From Eleusine coracana subsp. coracana (Eukaryota > Streptophyta > Magnoliopsida > Poales > Poaceae), in the NCBI GenBank assembly GCA_032690845.1, contig CM064422.1, forward strand, positions 3,906,001 to 3,970,000: DNA of 64,000 bases, given 5' to 3'. A program made the translations under genes and the position numbers. A model generated the notes under the pieces. It ran no database searches. It saw only the letters and a list, made by a program, of their open reading frames with translations, and was not told the DNA's origin. Shown here piece by piece: positions 45,504 through 56,413 of this stretch (position 1 is its first letter; each line of letters opens with the position of its first letter).

Positions 45504-48500
45504 ATGGCCGACGAGGCCGCCGCGCCGGCGCCGGGGCCGGAGGCGAGCGCTGGCCCGGCGGTACCTCCGGAGCCGCTTTCACAGTCCGGCGCCGGCGACG
45601 AGGACGAAGATGCTTCGGCGGCGAAGGAGAGGTGCAGGGCGATGATGGAGGTGGTGGCGACGGACGGGGCGGGGGGCAAAGGCAAGTGGAAGGTGTCCAA
45701 GCTGGCGGTGGAACACAACCACGAGCTTCGAGTTGCGCCGGGGGAGGTCGCCGCGACTGTGCCGGCGCTGGGGATGGAGTTCGACTCCCTCGACGACGCC
45801 AAGGGGTTCTACTATGGGTACGGGGAGCGGGTTGGGTTCAAGGCGCGGATGGGCTCCATCCGCCGTTCCGTTGAGGATGGCGAGAAGATCATGCAGCGGT
45901 TCCTGTGCTGTAGAGGCAATTGCACTAATCGGAGGAGTAAAGGGAAGAATTCGGATGAGGCGAAGGAGGCGGAGGAGTTGGTGGAGGAGGGTGCTAATGT
46001 TGCGGGGAAGAGGAAGAGGGAGCCCTATAAGACAAGGAGCCGTAAGCCTGTAGCGAAGAATACTGAGGTGATTGAGGTTGAGAAGGGTGTTTGGACGACA
46101 GGGGCAGGGAATGGTAGGGCTTCCAAGGGAGGTAGGAATAAGAAGGGCTTGGTGGAGAAGGAGGGGGAGCCTGTTGACATGGAGGTGGCACATGATGGTG
46201 CTGCTAAAGACGAGACAGAGGATGAAGGGGAGGTGGGCGATGATGGAGTGGATGAGGAAGTCCAGGTGGTGAAGGAAAAGAGAGGGAGGGGGAGACCAAA
46301 GAAGGCTGTTATAGATGATGATGCTCTGCAGGCACGTGTATTGAGAGAGCTTGGATTGAGGGCGTCACAGTATGACATCGAGGAAAGGAAGAAGATACTC
46401 AGTAAGTACCTTTCCAAGCGACAGAGCAGACCTGCGTCGGGCAGGCCTACAAAGGTAAATAGCTCAAGGGCTGTTATAAGTCAAAGAACAAAGTGTGAAT
46501 TGTAATGTTGTATGCTGTAGAGTAGAATACAAGAGTGTGTGTGGTTGGTTGTATATGCTCTGACCAGGCCTGGCAGATGCAACTTTGTTTTGTGTGGTTG
46601 CCTGGTTGAGCTCTTGGGCCAGACCCCCCTCGTGCAGCCGTACCGTTTGAGCCAGGCCTGCTGGAAATGCCAGAATCAAACTTTTGTCGCGAGCCAGGCC
46701 TGATGGATGCCCAATGGATGCAACTGATGGTGCAAGGGTCGGATACACTCACCTTTCCTTCCCCATTCACACTTCTGCATGTTGATATTTATGATGCTCA
46801 TTCTCCATCTGTTTTAATGGGAAATAGAATAGAAAGAAATTAAACAAATCCCTTCAGTATTAGTAGAGCTATCAATGCTTTCTTTGATTAAAAGAATTAT
46901 CTATATATGACAATCAAATGTCTAAGGCCATATGTCATTTCTGAGGACACTGTAATCTGTCTTCATTGTGTCAGCAAAGTGAAAAATGTAAAAGATAACC
47001 ATTTTAATGACATGAAACACAATTGCATAAATACCTTTTGATAATAACTATATCTGAGCATAGGAACTGTTCAAGTATGGTAATGTATATCCTGTTCTCT
47101 GTTTACTGGCAATCCGCTATGCCACATTTGATGTAGGGTTTAGCTAAAATCCTCAGTTTTCTTGTTGTTTTTGAAAAAAAAAAGTTATGTTTGCTACTTA
47201 GCCCACTCAGCAGTTGAAAGGATTCATGTTTGCGAGCAGATTGACCCACACGTAGATCGACTCACACAATCTTACCCAACGTGTGCAATGCCATTCAATT
47301 TTAGGATATAATGACATGTGTATAGATGTATAAATAGCGTCTCTGAGAGATCAAGAAGTAGATTGCCTCTGATCAATATAGTAATCAAAGAGATATTATA
47401 AAAGGTGGGGGGAGAGGAGAGGCGCTAGTCAACATCATTTCCTTCCAACTTCCATGTTGCATGTTCTATTGCTGCAGTTTGAAAGTGGAACAACTGATCT
47501 GGCACTTTTTAATATTTTTTAACCAATAATCATTTTAAAAATGTTTATAGAAACTTAAAAGTTGGAGGCACGTACCAAACAACATAATATTGGCATTGTT
47601 TTGTTTCTTATTGTGATGTTATGTGTTCTGTTTTCCCTCTTTTTTAGGTTGCCTCACGACAAGCTTTGGCTGAAAGGCGTAAGCGTGGCGATGGAGGTAG
47701 ATTTCTGGCAAGTGAAGGTCATCAGGTGACTTTCCTCCTGTTGCCTGTAACTACATTTAAATGCTTTGTGCTATTTATTTTTCACGAATACACAGGAGAA
47801 CTGTGCATATTCTCTTTGTGCTATTTATTGATTTAATGTTTTGCTAGTCAATTTGCCAGATTGAATGGTACTAAATTTGTGCCTGATGAATTCACACAAG
47901 GAAAAAAGACCTAAAATCTTATTCATCTGCACTGAAACTATTCCATTTCCTGGTTAAGAGATTTGAGTTTACTTTGACGTATCTTGTACACACAGTGGCT
48001 AGGCCCATAAATTTTTGTAACCTTCGATTTAGAATTTATGTCGCTACCTCATTTGCATATCCCTTTCTATTTTCTGCAGATTGTTGAGTTACTTGAACTA
48101 TTTTTTTGAGAAATTTAATTCTGGACTGTTTTATTGCTCTTTTCCCACCTCTCATCTTCTTTGCCTTCTTTCTTTTGTTTATTTTTGTTGCTCTTGTGCT
48201 TGGGTTCTTCGGGGTTTCATCTCTAGCCTACCCCAACTTGCTTAGGATTAAAGACTTAGATGTTGTTGTTGTTGTTTTCTTAAAAACAAAATATGCATTC
48301 TGTTACTGTTCTTGCCATCTTTACTTAATTTATCAAAAGTATAGGAAGTTACTACTTAGATGCTCCACTGTGGCTGTAGGCCCTTTTCCCACCTCTTTTC
48401 TTCTTTTCCATCTTCCTTTTTGTTTGTTTGTCCTTGTGCTATAGTTCTTCGTGGTTTCATCTCTAGCTACCCCAACTTGCTTGGGATTAAAGGTTTTGTT

Positions 48501-51500
48501 GTTGTTGAGTTGATCTGGCGAGCCTTTATATTTTGATCCTTGATAAGATATGCGCTTACTTCCATTTCATTGTTATGGTTTTCATTCTCCAATGAAAATG
48601 AAAGCTGTCTCATAATTCTCATATATTCTTACTATTCTTCTCTGCAGCCTTCACAGCAACCTTCAGAAAGGCGTTCCAAGCGTCTTGAGAGGCAGAATCT
48701 CAAGAAAGAAGAGAAGGTAAGATCCACTAGAAATATGAACAGTGAAATTATTTAATATTTTCATTCTCTGCAAGTTTTGCATTAAACATATTTCAGCTAA
48801 AGATTCTGCTTCTAAGTTTTGTTTAGCTACCAGAAAAAAGGAGAACAGTAATTAGTTGATTTTGACAAACATATCAGCCGCTATAATTGCATATTATCTG
48901 CACTTCTCCACTCAGGATTTTAACCTTTTCCAGGCTGAGAGCAAAGAGGATGATCTAATTGAGGCAGAACCTGATCCAGAAACTGAAGTAGTTGCTGGAC
49001 CTGGAGGAGAACCGAAGATTGGGATGGTCTTCCTTGATGAGGACAAGGCCTATGAGTTCTATGGCAAGTATGCTGGAACTGTTGGATTCAGTGTCCGAAA
49101 AGGCTGGTTGGACAGAACAGTGAAAAATATTACAACATCCCGTGCATATGTTTGTTCCAAGGAGGGATTTCGTCCAAAAAATAATGCTGCTGAATCAAAG
49201 AAGCCACGACCAGAAACAAGAATCGGTTGCCCGGCACACATGACTATTAAGATTACAGCTAGTGGAAAATATGTAGTGACTGAGTATGTGGCTGATCATA
49301 ATCATGATTGTGAAGCCCCATTGGCAGACATTCAGATTATAAAGTCGCAGAAGTTGTTGGCAAAGGTGCAACAGCCTCCAGATCCACTAAAAGTTGTTTT
49401 GATACCACATGATTATAAAAATTACACAAGGACAAAACGCACAAGAGATATGCAATTAGGTGATGCCCATGACATCTGTGAATATTTACAAAGAATGAAA
49501 GGTGATAATCCTTCTTTCTTCTATGCGGTTCAAGTAGATGAAGATGACCAATTCATGAATGTCTTCTGGGCTGATGTTAGATCAATAATGGATTATAACT
49601 ACTTTGGTGATGTAGTGTGTCTTGACACAAGATTTTGCACAAGTGAATACATGAGACCTCTACTGTTATTTATTGGTGTTAACCATCATAAGCAGCCAAT
49701 AATATTTGGTACAGCGTTGATTTTTTATGAGTCGGTTGAATCCTTTAAATGGTTGCTTGAAACCTTTAAATCTGCTATGAGTGGAAAGCAGCCAAAAACA
49801 GTTTTGACTGCCCTGTCTACATCACTTACTGATGCAGTTTCTTCTGCTTGGCCTGCCACTAGCCATCGTTTCTCACTATTGCATCTATATTCTGATGCGA
49901 CCAAGATATTAAGGGATACCTTCCAAGGTTCAGAAACCTTTCAGCTTGATTTTAGTAGGTGGTTGTATGTCACCGAGGAGGAGGATTTCTTGTCCAGCTG
50001 GGAAATCCTTTTAGAGAAGTACAATTTGAAGGATAATGAATGGCTAAGTAAACTTTTTGGGGATAGAGAAAGATGGGCTTTGCCATACGGGCGTGACATA
50101 TTCTGTGCCGATATTGCAGACACACTCAGAAATGATAATACAGGTACTATTCTGGCAGATCTTATTAAACCGGACATAGATCTTCGAAACTTCTTCAATA
50201 ATTATGATAAATTTCTCGAGGAGAAGCGTTTAGCTGAACAACAAGCTGACTACCTTGGGGTTCAAATGACACAAAGGGTTGCACCACTGATGTTGCTTTG
50301 GCAAGCCGCTAATTCATATACTCCAGCAATTTTTGAGATGTTCAGATTGGAATTTGAACAGATCTTGAACTGCATGGTCTATAGCTGTGGTGAGATTGGG
50401 TCAATATCCGAGTTCGAGGTAACTGTCAAAGATAGGCCTCACAGTCAGTTTGTCAGATTTGACTCATCAGAATGCATGGCTGTATGTAGCTGTAAGAAAT
50501 TTGAGTTCACTGGTCTTCCCTGTTGCCATATGTTGAAAATTCTTGAAATCAGAAATATTAAAGAACTTCCACCACACTATCTCCTGAAAAGATGGAGAAA
50601 AGATGCTCGGAGTGAATCTCTAGAGAATAGCTACAGTTTTGCAGCCGTAGAGGAAGATCTGAAGTTTTCATTGTCAAGAAGGCACGCCTCTCTGAGCCAA
50701 AATTTATATAAACTTGCGGCAAAAGCTTCAGATAGTATTGAAGCTTATGCATTTCTTGAGAGCCAATATGAACAGCTTCTGGAACAAGTGGAGGTACTTT
50801 TGCAAGCAAAGTTGCATGATAAGTCTTCCTTAAATAGTATCCTGAAAGGAAATCAGCAAAATTTGCTTCAGAATGAGGTCAGCAATAGCGAAACTCGCAA
50901 AGCTACTAGTAAGAAAAACAAAAATTTAGAGGTGCGCCGCCAGCAACAAAACCCTCTTGATTCAAACAAGAAGAAAAAGAGTAGGCAAGGTTTGTTAGTC
51001 AGCTATACTTTTCACTACTTCGTTCTTTATGATCATTTTGTGACCTGATTTATATGTTACAGGTCTACCAGAACCTGAGGAAATTGAAATTCCACTTCAG
51101 GTTGATCCTCCCACAGTATCAAATGATATTCCAAATCATTTAAGAAATCCAACCAATCAATTTCTTGCACCAAGTCATATAATGCAGGTAGAAATTTCAT
51201 CATTTCTTCCTTTTATATGTATTGATGAACAAAGATGATTACCTAAGTTCGCAGTTACTATACACACTGAAGAACTTATATATTGAACTTTTGAAAATAT
51301 AGGCACCCTATGTTACACAGCAGTTCGGTCTTGGTTCTCTCCAGGGATTTCCTGGCATGTCACCATTTGGGCAGGTAATTTGATCTTGACTTGTTGAAGC
51401 GACATGCAATCTTGTACTTTCTTCTCATGTGATGCAAATTAACATGTTAGATTCAAGAACCAACACCTGGGCCTCTTCAACAACCTCATCTACAACCACC

Positions 51501-52008
51501 ATCCTTTCATAGTGGCTCACAAATGCCCCAGGTAACTACTTTTAAATGCTACTCCATTTATGTTACAACGGATATTAATGCCTCTTCTCCAAGTTTTTTT
51601 TTAGTTAACAGATCATCCTAAGCCACTAGTACTCTAGTAGTGTACAGTATAAGACTAAACAGCTGTCAAGTCAGTCCAGTCGGTCCACACATTCCCCTTC
51701 ACAATAAGTTATATCCATGTGGAGATATTTGTTTGGATGTCGCTCGTCATTGCAATCAATGAAATGTGATATGAAATCACCTACTTAAGTTTCTAAACAA
51801 GTACATGATGTCCCACATATGTGCTAACAATTGGATCATGTAAAATTGCTTGAGAAGGCAATTTGATTCTTTTTTGTTATTTTTTGCTTCCCTGCAGGCT
51901 TCACCTCCAGACATTCAGTCCTTACAGTTTCTCAGCAGCAATCCTCAACTGGGCCACCAGACCACTGATCAAGGCCAGTACACCATTCCAGTCTGGGATT
52001 TCCTATGA
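45504..52008 (+). CDS. FAR1-related sequence (FRS) protein, domesticated MULE transposase
   Basis: Plant transcription regulator family derived from Mutator-like transposases (FHY3/FAR1). Eight exons: 45504-46454, 47648-47725, 48648-48716, 48934-50989, 51063-51187, 51303-51374, 51451-51531 and 51898-52008, joining in frame to 1180 residues. The N-terminus holds the second half of a FAR1 zinc domain (about 41-74, KVSKLAVEHNHEL), then a FAR1 first half (about 88-145). An AT-hook (RGRGRPKK, about 258-266) follows, then one complete FAR1 domain (about 395-490, ending VADHNHDC). Next come the MULE core (FGDVVCLDTRF) and a SWIM zinc finger (CSCKKFEFTGLPCCH). The C-terminus is Gln/Pro-rich. Residues at the second catalytic Asp position read LTALSTSLT rather than TDQD, so transposase chemistry is lost. 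The start at 45504 was chosen over an upstream in-frame ATG because the upstream stretch looks like leader. Confidence 0.93.
46550..46745. repeat. CCAGGCCTG-rich repeat segment
   Basis: Three CCAGGCCTG motifs occur within 150 bp of intron 1 of the FAR1-related gene, with paired GATGCAACT words at 46575 and 46715. It may be a decayed small element; no ends are defined. Confidence 0.35.
48130..48515 (+). mobile_element. Two LINE-like 3' tails in tandem
   Basis: Two related segments (about 48130-48285 and 48376-48510), each with TTTCATCTCTAGC, TACCCCAACTTGCTT, GGATTAAA and a (GTT)n end. This ending is familiar as the 3' terminus of plant RTE-type LINEs, which close in TTG repeats; the family name is from memory. 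They lie in intron 2 of the FAR1-related gene. Confidence 0.55.
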
Positions 52009-52324
52009 TGTATATATGTGTTGTATGCCAAAGTAGCAATATAGAGTTGTAAATTATGTAATAATGACAATAATGTGAAGACAATTCTGCTTTACTCTGG
52101 CAATATAGTTCCTGAGCATTGGAAAACGGAATGGGTTCTGAGTTGGCCGCAAGGTTACCAACGCAACGAACGGGTGAACTTGGCAGGAAAATACTGCATG
52201 ACATGACCGAGCTCTCATGTCCTATAACATAGAACAAATAGGATTACTGCTACTGACGTGTTGGACTTGGACCAAATTGTGAAGCAACTTGACGCCTACA
52301 GCATCTAAACGTAAATATTTTGTA

Positions 52325-52547
52325 CTTTCTCTGGATTTAAATTGTTAACATAGTTGACTTTCTTTAGTTATGTTTATCTAGTTTAATTTCAAAAAAAATT
52401 TATCAAACTTTTTATTATGATTTATATATTATTAAAAGAATTCAAACATATCTTATAATTTTATATATTTGAACTAATATTTTAAATAACATAAATGGTT
52501 AAATATAGCTAAAAAAGTCAACATATCAACAATTTATTTCCAAAAAG
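52325..52547. mobile_element. Degenerate Stowaway-like MITE
   Basis: Left arm CTTTCTCTGGATTTAAATTG then GTTGACTTT; the right arm contains AAAGTCAAC and CAACAATTTATTTCC. Ends are decayed. It abuts the next element directly. Confidence 0.5.
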
Positions 52548-52781
52548 CTCCCTCCGTTCTTAAATTGTTGTTGCTATTAACTTTTTTAATCAACTTTGAT
52601 CATTCATTTTATTCAAAATATTATTTGAAATGTGTAAAATTTTAAGTTATACTTCAATTTTCTTTGATAATAAAACAAACTATGACAATATATACGATAT
52701 TACTTAAAAAAATTTGAATAAGAGGAATAATCAAAGTTAATTAAAAAAGTCAATAGCAACAACAATTTAAGAACAAAGGAG
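52548..52781. mobile_element. Stowaway MITE
   Basis: CTCCCTCCGTTCTTAAATTG at the left pairs with CAATTTAAGAACAAAGGAG at the right. TA follows on the right; the left flank is AG, where it meets the older element. The interior is AT-rich. Confidence 0.8.
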
Positions 52782-53052
52782 TACATTGTAAGTGCAATTT
52801 AAGAACCAAAGCAATAGACCGGCAAAAAGTAAACTTGGGACAAAACGTTTATAAAGTATTATAACTGGAAAACATGCTTTGCTCTGCCGAAACAAGTCGG
52901 TCTATTTGGGTACAACAGTTTTGCAAACAGTGAGGCAAAAAAAGTGGTCTTTGTGGGTGCTACAGGTTAATAACTTGCCCGCACTATTCATGTCTCAAAA
53001 TGGTCAGCTTCCACTGGAGCAAAATGTAGACTGTAGGATGAAATGCTATTGT

Positions 53053-53795
53053 TTATGAGCTCAGTATGGCTTCAGATTTCTGATGAAGAAATTGCTGCCA
53101 GATCTCGCCATGGCCTGCTTGCTCGTGCTGATGTCCATCTTCAGAACAAACATTCTTTGGCCCATCATAAGTTAGAATGTCAGCGTGAGCATTTGCATGC
53201 CCCCAGTTTGAAGGCAGCTTTACATACTTGCCGTAGAATGTCAGAGCTATAGCCAACCTAATTTGGTCCCTGAAAATGGATAAAAAGTAGGTGAACTTCA
53301 CATGAATTTACATGCTTGTCATATGACAGTGGTGGATGTTACCAGGAAAATTGTGACTATATAGTAGATGAACTTGTAATAGATTTGTGATGTCTGGCAC
53401 ATGGCAGTGGTGGATAATTCTGTTAAACATATGCATATCATGAGTGCCACTTACCTTGGATTGGCCACATTAACAGCTCTAGCCCACCACATGATAGCAT
53501 CAACCAGGTTCTTCTCCAGCTTACGAGGTTCTACCAAGAGCACATCAAAGTCAAGTAAGCATGCGTCCTTGTCATATGGTTCTGTAGATACCCAACTCTT
53601 TGCTGCTGTTCTTTGTATGGCATTCAGAACATCCATACTGACATAATCACCAAAGCGCTTGCTACAGTCTTCAGCTACGGCAATGGCATGGCTGCCTAAA
53701 TCAAGGTGAGCAAGGTCTTCAATGGCACGGCCGTCTCTAGATCCAATCACTTTGTTTGTTAGTGTACCTTTTTTACCATGATGCGGCGATGTCTC
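53053..53795 (-). pseudogene. 5'-truncated gene fragment, C-terminal half of an unrecognised plant protein
   Basis: Two exons join cleanly: 53455-53795 (preceded by an acceptor AG) and 53053-53269, giving about 185 residues that end at a TAA. The product reads GKKGTLTNKVIGSRDGRAIE, then DLGSHAIAVAEDCSKRFGDY, and later LEKNLVDAIMWWARAVN and GPKNVCSEDG. Intact splice sites and clean reading show real gene sequence. I do not recognise the family with confidence; a plant glycosyltransferase-like protein is one guess. No start codon or further exon was found between 53796 and the next gene, so the 5' part is missing. A distant upstream exon beyond 55.4 kb cannot be excluded but is unlikely. Confidence 0.6.
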
Positions 53796-55010
53796 CTGTT
53801 AGCAGATTAAGCAGTGCCTTCGTAGATGCAAGTTGTACTACATTTTGCTGTGGGCAAGAAATCATAGATTATTCGTGTAAAAGTTAGTGGATAATTATGT
53901 GACTCAGAAATAGCCTTTTCTCGGTTGCTCAATGTTTTTCAAGCCGACAAGCATAAGTTCATTTGCCTCCCGAGCTTTTTAATCCTATATATCCGCCACT
54001 TCGTCTTTAGTTTTTGGGCTTGTGATGAGTGATGGCTGAATGAGTTGATTAGATTTAGTTCACATATTGTTTGTTATGATGGAGCTAAAACTTGAAGGAA
54101 AATGTATATCTTGTATCTCACTTACCTATTAAATTTGAATGTTTAGAGTTATTCATGCTAAATCATCGTCATGTTGCCTTTTTTATTGTTGTGAAGTTGT
54201 AAATTGATTGGGTGGCTTAAGGGTCTTGTTTAACAGTTCTAATCTAAAACTTTGTAGTTGGTAAGCGCCTAAGAGCATCTCCAACCATTATCTAAAATCA
54301 CTCCCTAAATCAAAATTTAGGATATTTTTAGAAAAATCATTCTCCAACCGTTATGTAAACCAGCTCCCTAAATATACCAACTCCCTAAATAAATGCTCTA
54401 GATTGCTATATTTAGGAATCAAATAGGAACTCCCAAAGCATAAAATTCATTTCGAGACAAGATATTGAGAATGGTTGGAGGAAACAAGTTTTTTCACTCT
54501 ATAAATTTTTAGAAATTCCCTAAATCCAGATTTAGAGAGTATTTTTTTACATAATTGTTGGAGATGCTCTAATATACTCTGTATATCTAGGTTGTCTAGT
54601 TGCTAAATATAGGAGATGGAATGATTTCGTTTTGTTGCTATTTATTTTCTATGTTTAGTTTATGATTATGCTATAGGTCACTGCTTGCCACATAGTTCAG
54701 CTAGAAAACTTAGAATTTTTGTTCCCTCTGGTATTGTATATGGATTTTGATCCATGTAGATGTCTCTGAGCTATTCTGAGAGCTAGACATAAGCATTGGG
54801 GAGTGTTGGTCTTTCTCCTTGTTCCTTGGTACTATATCTGAATTATCTTGTCCAAACCATTAGTATTTTGTTATCTGTGTGATTAAAATAATCATGACAG
54901 TGGAGCACTGACAAAACACACATGTACATTTACTTCTGTAACCATATTTTGTGATTGACCCATTACTTTGCCAGAACTGATTGTAACTTTTTTCTATATG
55001 TCTTTCCCAG
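53796..55010. other. Junction between two truncated, divergently facing genes
   Basis: Holds one MITE (54273-54569) and AT-rich sequence. Neither neighbouring gene's missing first exons are visible here. Confidence 0.5.
54273..54569. mobile_element. PIF/Harbinger-like MITE (GAGCATCTCC-type ends)
   Basis: Begins GAGCATCTCCAACCATTAT and ends in GTTGGAGATGCTC. TAA target duplications lie at 54270-54272 and 54570-54572. It is the best-preserved of the three family members in the window. Confidence 0.9.
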
Positions 55011-55348
55011 ATTGTGCTAAACAATTCAAAGGGGTCAAAAGTCGTGCATCTGGTGAAGAAACAGAAAAGAGCTTCACAGAACTACTCATAGAAGAACTGA
55101 GGCAGAGAGAAGAGGAGGCGACACAAGCCCAGCAACAAGCTGATGTAAAGTTGCTTGAAGCCAAAAAATTGGCTTCACAGTATCAAAAGGAGGCTGACAA
55201 ATGCAGCTCTGGTATGGATACCTGTGAAGAAGCTAGGGAGAAATCAGCTGAAGCGTTGCTTCAACAAAGGAAATTAACGGCTACGTGGGAGCAAAGGGCT
55301 CGGGAGCTAGGTTGGAAACCCGGGAACATGAAATCGCAACGGAGGTAG
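55011..55348 (+). pseudogene. DUF1068 protein, last exon only
   Basis: After an acceptor (TTTCCCAG, ending 55010) an exon reads D/CAKQFKGVKS, then EETEKSFTELLIEELRQREE, AKKLASQYQKEADKCSSGMD, TCEEAREKSAEALLQQRKLT and a WEQRARELGW end. This matches the C-terminal coiled-coil half of plant DUF1068 proteins, whose function is unknown. The N-terminal exon, with a membrane anchor and a Cys-rich CPPCxCDC stretch, is not found in the 1.2 kb upstream or beyond the MITE. Either the first exon is far upstream or the gene is truncated; truncation fits the facing fragment at 53053-53795. The exon itself is undamaged. Confidence 0.6.
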
Positions 55349-56413
55349 AAATCAGATACACTAGTGGATCGCATTGGATGCATCATATCTTGCAACAGAC
55401 CTCTCTTGCATATACAGTCCACAAAGACTCAGAATGATAGAGAAAACAAGGGCGTTTCTGGTTCAGCCGACTCTCCTCTGTTTGTATACCACGGGATTCC
55501 TTGTCCATAGTAAATTTATGTTCAGTTTGTAGCATACTACTATTGCTGTTTATGAACACTGTTAAAATGGTTATAGGATGACAGTCATCCACATATACTT
55601 CTGTAAGGGGTTATTAGTTGTTGTCCATGGACGATGGTAACAAATAAGAAATGATTGTAGTTCCTTAATCTTGCTGGCATGATAATCTTTATGTAGGTGC
55701 AATGTTAAGACATGGTGGCATTGGCTCTCCTTTTGTTGTCCTGTTTACCTTCTTCCAACTGGCATTAGTGAATTTTTTCAGATGTGGTGGCAGTGTGTAG
55801 AGTTGAGATACAGAAGATTTGTAAATAACCCTCCCAGCTACAGATTATAAACCGTGTGATGCTTGGTCAGTGGTCACAATCTTCAACCCAAGGCAGGAGA
55901 TATCTTGCCAAAAATGAAGATCAGGAAATCCACCAACATTTATCGCAATTAACACACTGCCCCTACATTACAGTACCAGCACAGCACCATTTTATTGCCT
56001 CCTAAAATTTCTCCCTTCCAATGGGGAAAGAAAAGCACCACTAGTCCTAGCCCCAGCCTTTCCGTCAAATTAAAATCATTTCCATTTCAAAAGGCCTCGC
56101 ACGCGGCGCGGGATGCGAGCGAGACTGACGGGGGACCTGTTCCTGCGGAGTGGGCCCGGCCCGGCATTCTGCGCTGACTCGCGAAAGCAAACTCGCGTCG
56201 CGATTCCCTCGCCTCCGCCTCCTCTGCCTCCGTTTTAAATTTCGAAACCCCTGTTCCCTCTTCTCCCCCACCTGCTCCTCCTCCCTCTCTTAAACCTCGC
56301 GTCCCCTCCTCCTGTCTCCTGCTGCCACGGGGCGCGTGTGACCAGCTCCTCGTCCTCCCCGGCGTGGATGAAATCCCGACCGTGAGGCGGCGGAGCCGGA
56401 GGAGGAGCGGGGA
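55349..56413. other. DUF1068 3' flank and JASON promoter
   Basis: 3' UTR on the left, GC-rich leader of the JASON-like gene on the right (56090-56413). No further gene was seen. Confidence 0.5.

Larger units (their letters stand above)
52009..53052. other. 3' flank of the FAR1-related gene with MITEs
   Basis: 3' UTR, then two abutting Stowaway-like elements (52325-52547 and 52548-52781). No gene was seen. Confidence 0.5.
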
